NCBI GenBank assembly: GCA_030607105.1
Contig: JAUWFF010000040.1
Span: forward strand, 1 to 7,730
DNA length: 7,730 nt
Reading direction: 5' to 3'
DNA from: Filomicrobium sp.
Lineage (GTDB): Bacteria; Pseudomonadota; Alphaproteobacteria; Rhizobiales; Hyphomicrobiaceae
The position numbers and the translations under genes were made by a program. A model generated the notes under the pieces. It saw only the letters and a list, made by a program, of their open reading frames with translations, was not told where the DNA came from and ran no database searches. Every line of letters starts with the position of its first letter. The first letter of the stretch is position 1. This document shows positions 6,117 to 7,730 of the stretch, piece after piece.

Positions 6117-6292
6117 CTGAAGAAGGTAATCCCAGCTAGCCCATACTTCATGACCTAATACTTCTCCGAGCAGACTTACTTCCGGCGGCGCGTTGGGATG
6201 CAACCGCACCAAGCCTCATATGACGTTTATTTCGCAGGTCCAGCCGTCTGCTCGGACCAGGCGGCAGGATAGGGGGGCAGCTGGTATTCGAG

Positions 6293-6345
6293 ACTGCCCG
6301 GCTGGCCTCCGTAACCCTCTTATGCATTCTTCCCAGCCGGGCAGT
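6293..6345. repeat. 13-bp perfect inverted repeat with 27-base loop
   Basis: ACTGCCCGGCTGG (6293-6305) is the exact reverse complement of CCAGCCGGGCAGT (6333-6345). The stem is GC rich and would be very stable, but the 27-base loop and the absence of a T run argue against a simple terminator. It lies beyond the rlpA-like gene's terminator on the minus strand. It could be a transcript-stabilising stem, part of a small RNA, or a short repeat element present elsewhere in the genome. Confidence 0.5.
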
Positions 6346-6368
6346 TCAACAACGTTTGGAATCAAAAT

Positions 6369-6396
6369 AAGGGCGCTGGCACTAGCCAACGCCCTT
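6369..6396 (-). terminator. Rho-independent terminator of the rlpA-like gene
   Basis: AAGGGCG (6369-6375) pairs with CGCCCTT (6390-6396); after one C-A mismatch, TGGC pairs with GCCA around the loop ACTA. On the minus strand the stem is followed by ATTTTGATT, a fair U tract, 46 bases past the stop of the rlpA-like gene. The plus-strand side is followed by GTTTCGTT, so it might act weakly in both directions. Confidence 0.75.
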
Positions 6397-6410
6397 GTTT
6401 CGTTCGGTGC

Positions 6411-6428
6411 GCCTGCCGGGCGGCAGGC
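6411..6428 (-). repeat. GC-rich 7-bp hairpin in the 3' untranslated region of the rlpA-like gene
   Basis: GCCTGCC (6411-6417) and GGCAGGC (6422-6428) form a perfect stem with a 4-base loop, between the stop codon and the terminator at 6369-6396. It lacks its own T run. A separate perfect 12-bp palindrome, AACTGATCAGTT (6437-6448), spans the stop codon itself. Confidence 0.4.
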
Positions 6429-6442
6429 ATAAGGCTAACTGA

Positions 6443-6997
6443 TCAGTTGAGAACCGTTACGGTCACCGGAACAACGCCCGCGTTCTGCATGCCAATCTTG
6501 TAAGCGGCTGCTTTGGACAAGTCGATGATGCGGCCTTTAATGTAGGGTCCGCGATCGTTGATGCGGACGACAACCGAGCGGCCATTGTGCTTGTTAGTGA
6601 CCCGTACGCGCGTGCCGAACGGCAGAGTCTTGTGGGCTGCGGTCATTGCTTTCGGGTTAAACCAGCCGCCGGAGGCGACTTTCTGCGGCTGCCAGTAGTA
6701 GGAGGCCTTGCCAGAAAGCTGACTGCCAGAAGACTTGCCGTAGCTCTTTTTCGCACTAGTCTTCTTGGCGCTCTTTTTATAGCTCTTCTTTGCGTAGGGT
6801 TTCTTGACCTTGCTGTATTTCTTTTTCGAGTAATGCTTGTTGCTGCTGTAAGTGCGCTTCTTGTAAGTTTTCTTCTTCACCACCTCGTAGGAGTTGCCAT
6901 TACAGGCATAGCTCGGTCCGTTGCATGTCCAGCCGGCCTGCGCGGTGAATGCTCCAAATGTCAGAAAGGCAACGAGTGCAACAATGATCGTGCGCAT
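6443..6997 (-). CDS. Secreted RlpA-like double-psi beta-barrel protein (septal ring lytic transglycosylase family)
   Basis: The 184-residue protein has a Sec signal peptide (1-21, ending AQA), a short segment with two CNGxSY units (C25, C32), a Lys/Tyr/Ser-rich linker at about 40-92, and a C-terminal RlpA barrel at about 95-184. The barrel has GKASYYW (96-102), [17 protein letters not shown] (119-135), VRINDRGPY (144-152) and [10 protein letters not shown] (156-165). His122 and Asp148 match the residues needed for lytic transglycosylase activity in characterised RlpA, so it may cleave glycan strands in the periplasm. Unlike E. coli RlpA there is no lipobox cysteine after the signal, and there is no C-terminal SPOR domain, so it should be soluble. 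The very basic linker could bind cell-wall polymers or DNA (inference). GGGAG on the minus strand (7004-7008) lies six bases before the ATG. Confidence 0.9.
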   Translation of the reverse strand: MRTIIVALVAFLTFGAFTAQAGWTCNGPSYACNGNSYEVVKKKTYKKRTYSSNKHYSKKKYSKVKKPYAKKSYKKSAKKTSAKKSYGKSSGSQLSGKASYYWQPQKVASGGWFNPKAMTAAHKTLPFGTRVRVTNKHNGRSVVVRINDRGPYIKGRIIDLSKAAAYKIGMQNAGVVPVTVTVLN

Positions 6998-7022
6998 CTA
7001 ATTCTCCCTGCGTTGCCGGCAG

Positions 7023-7037
7023 TGTTGCGGCGCAACA
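7023..7037 (-). promoter_or_regulatory. 15-bp palindrome in the rlpA-like leader
   Basis: TGTTGCG-G-CGCAACA is a perfect 7-bp dyad with one central base, 25 bases upstream of the rlpA-like start and just behind its ribosome site. A one-base centre cannot form an RNA hairpin of full length, so a protein-binding operator is the more natural reading. No cognate regulator is recognised. Confidence 0.35.
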
Positions 7038-7045
7038 TTACTCTG

Positions 7046-7118
7046 AGCTTCGGATCGTTTGTCCGAAAGCTTAGAAAGTTCGCTTTTTTGGCGCTTGGTC
7101 CGCCCGTCCGACGGACCA
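7046..7118 (-). promoter_or_regulatory. Two further stems upstream of the rlpA-like gene
   Basis: AGCTT-CGGA (7046-7054) pairs with TCCG-A-AAGCT (7062-7071), nine pairs with one bulged A and a 7-base loop. TGGTCCG (7096-7102) pairs with CGGACCA (7112-7118) around a 9-base loop. Both lie 49-121 bases upstream of the rlpA-like start and could be leader structures or operator sites. A run of six T at 7084-7089 (six A on the minus strand) separates them. No promoter could be assigned with confidence. Confidence 0.3.
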
Positions 7119-7573
7119 TGAGATTAATGTACCAACGCAACGTAGTGCCAGAAACATAACTGCCGTCTAGCTAATTAGGAATGCACGTCGCGTTACGCGG
7201 AGTGCTCTCCTGTCTGGCGGCGGCGAAGTCACACCGGCTGACCGACGAGGTCAAGCTTTGAGATCGTGATGTTTGTTTCAGCTAACGCTGGTGGCCTTTG
7301 AATCGAATTACTTTTTCGCCATGCGTCGTGAGCTGACTGTGACGGCGAGTCGCAGCTTTTCTCGCAGCTGCGAATTCGGCGGCGTGATTTACCTCAAAGA
7401 AGCAAGGAAATTGCTCAGCGGCACATTGCGGTTTTGGCGAAGTTTGGCGGCTTGCTGCAGACCGACCTGCATCCAAATGCGTCTGTTGCTCCAGCTGGTG
7501 GTATCAGAGGTTTGTCATCCAGAGAGGCTAAAGGGGCAAGAGGGCAATTGATAAGAAACCTCAGGAGAGCGGC

Positions 7574-7730
7574 GTGCCCGTCAGTTATGCGGAGGCACTC
7601 GGTGTATGGCTGAAGATTGGGCTGCTTTCGTTTGGGGGACCAGCGGCGCAGATTGCGCTGATGTACCGCGTGTTGGTCGATGAACGGCGTTGGCTAGGTG
7701 AGCGGCAGTTTCTTAGCGCCCTCAACTTCT
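7574..7730 (+). CDS. chrA: Chromate transporter ChrA family, N-terminal part (runs off the window)
   Basis: Only the first 52 codons are present. They show the N-terminal signature of CHR-family transporters: a first hydrophobic helix with LLSFGGPAAQIALMYR (residues 17-32), then VDERRWLGERQFLSALNF (35-52). Family members export chromate, or related oxyanions, across the inner membrane and are usually around 400 residues with two homologous halves. The start is GTG at 7574, with AGGAGA at 7563-7568 five bases upstream; the frame is closed by a TAA at 7529-7531 and holds no ATG before it. No chrB or other chromate-sensing regulator lies upstream in this window, so a role in chromate resistance is not assured. 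Whether the gene is intact beyond the edge cannot be seen. Confidence 0.88.
   Translation, partial: MPVSYAEALGVWLKIGLLSFGGPAAQIALMYRVLVDERRWLGERQFLSALNF

Larger units (their letters stand above)
5872..6442. other. Gene-free stretch of 571 bases with several inverted repeats
   Basis: No convincing gene lies here. A minus-strand frame at 5937-6212 (91 codons, TTG start, stop codon one codon upstream) has partly protein-like sequence around GEVLGHEVWASWDYLL but no ribosome site, and may be a decayed remnant or chance. The stretch holds the XRE operator candidate, the nested inverted repeat at 6055-6116, the 13-bp inverted repeat at 6293-6345, the terminator at 6369-6396 and a GC hairpin at 6411-6428. 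A TTGACA (6043-6048) faces right, but no matching -10 is visible. Confidence 0.6.
6998..7573. other. Gene-free stretch of 576 bases between divergent rlpA-like and chrA-like genes
   Basis: The first 120 bases carry the ribosome site and stems of the rlpA-like leader. From about 7120 onward I see no convincing gene: the longest plus-strand frame (7273-7551, TTG start) has irregular, Arg/Cys/Leu-rich composition and no ribosome site. There is a 7-bp inverted repeat CGCAGCT (7351-7357)/AGCTGCG (7366-7372) with an 8-base loop. An 8-bp palindrome CTAATTAG sits at 7171-7178. The promoters of both flanking genes must lie here but could not be placed. Confidence 0.6.

Noticed and set aside
5937..6212. 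91-codon minus-strand frame upstream of the XRE gene
   Set aside because: TTG start directly after a stop, no ribosome site, and its last third becomes disordered. At most a decayed remnant.
6293..6345. Integron attC or recombination site
   Set aside because: The repeat is a simple perfect stem without the RYYYAAC/GTTRRRY core sites, and no integrase or cassette is nearby.
7273..7551. 92-codon plus-strand frame before chrA
   Set aside because: TTG start, no ribosome site, and an odd mix of Cys, Arg and Leu with no recognisable motif.
1..7730. A defence, toxin-antitoxin or mobile-element module
   Set aside because: The PP2C, patatin and XRE genes each occur in defence islands, but here they are in convergent or divergent single units. 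The patatin lacks a cyclic-nucleotide-synthase partner, and no nuclease, kinase or transposase is present.

Overview
The window reads as a chromosomal segment of an alphaproteobacterium, possibly Hyphomicrobiales. This is inferred from gene style (PhoD-type phosphoesterase, DUF302 protein, patatin with an ALQGGGAHGAF start, XRE regulator with a long C-terminal domain, RlpA-like protein with a Lys/Tyr-rich linker), from moderately high GC and from the use of GTG and TTG starts. No rRNA, tRNA, CRISPR array, insertion sequence or prophage gene was recognised. It looks like ordinary housekeeping and accessory chromosome, and I find no clear new multigene system.

Left part (1-2817), all on the plus strand. 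A short structured leader precedes a small divergent cold-shock-like OB-fold protein (73-330). Its stop codon overlaps the start of an unrecognised 150-residue protein (330-782), so these two are very probably translationally coupled. Next come a membrane-anchored PhoD-like phosphoesterase (893-2197, possibly from 866) and a small exported DUF302 protein (2356-2817).

Middle part (2835-5871). A PP2C-type protein phosphatase on the minus strand (2835-3686) converges on the DUF302 gene. It is divergent from a patatin-like phospholipase (3970-5085, TTG start) across a 283-base shared control region with a perfect 18-bp dyad. The patatin gene in turn converges, with 15 bases between stops, on an XRE-family regulator (5101-5871, minus). 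A perfect GATACA-N6-TGTATC dyad sits just upstream of the regulator start and is a good candidate for its own operator.

Right part (5872-7730). A 571-base gene-free stretch holds several inverted repeats and the terminator of a secreted RlpA-like protein (6443-6997, minus). A second gene-free stretch of 576 bases follows; its first 120 bases hold three inverted repeats in the leader of the rlpA-like gene. The window ends in the first 52 codons of a ChrA-type chromate transporter (7574 onward).

The genes appear to work mostly independently: phosphate ester hydrolysis, lipid hydrolysis, protein dephosphorylation, cell-wall remodelling and anion transport. The observations most worth following up concern regulation. 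They are an 8-bp pairing that would bury the Shine-Dalgarno of the cold-shock-like gene, the dyads upstream of the XRE and patatin genes, and the dense hairpin cluster downstream of the rlpA-like gene. All structures were found by eye; no folding energies or database searches were run.
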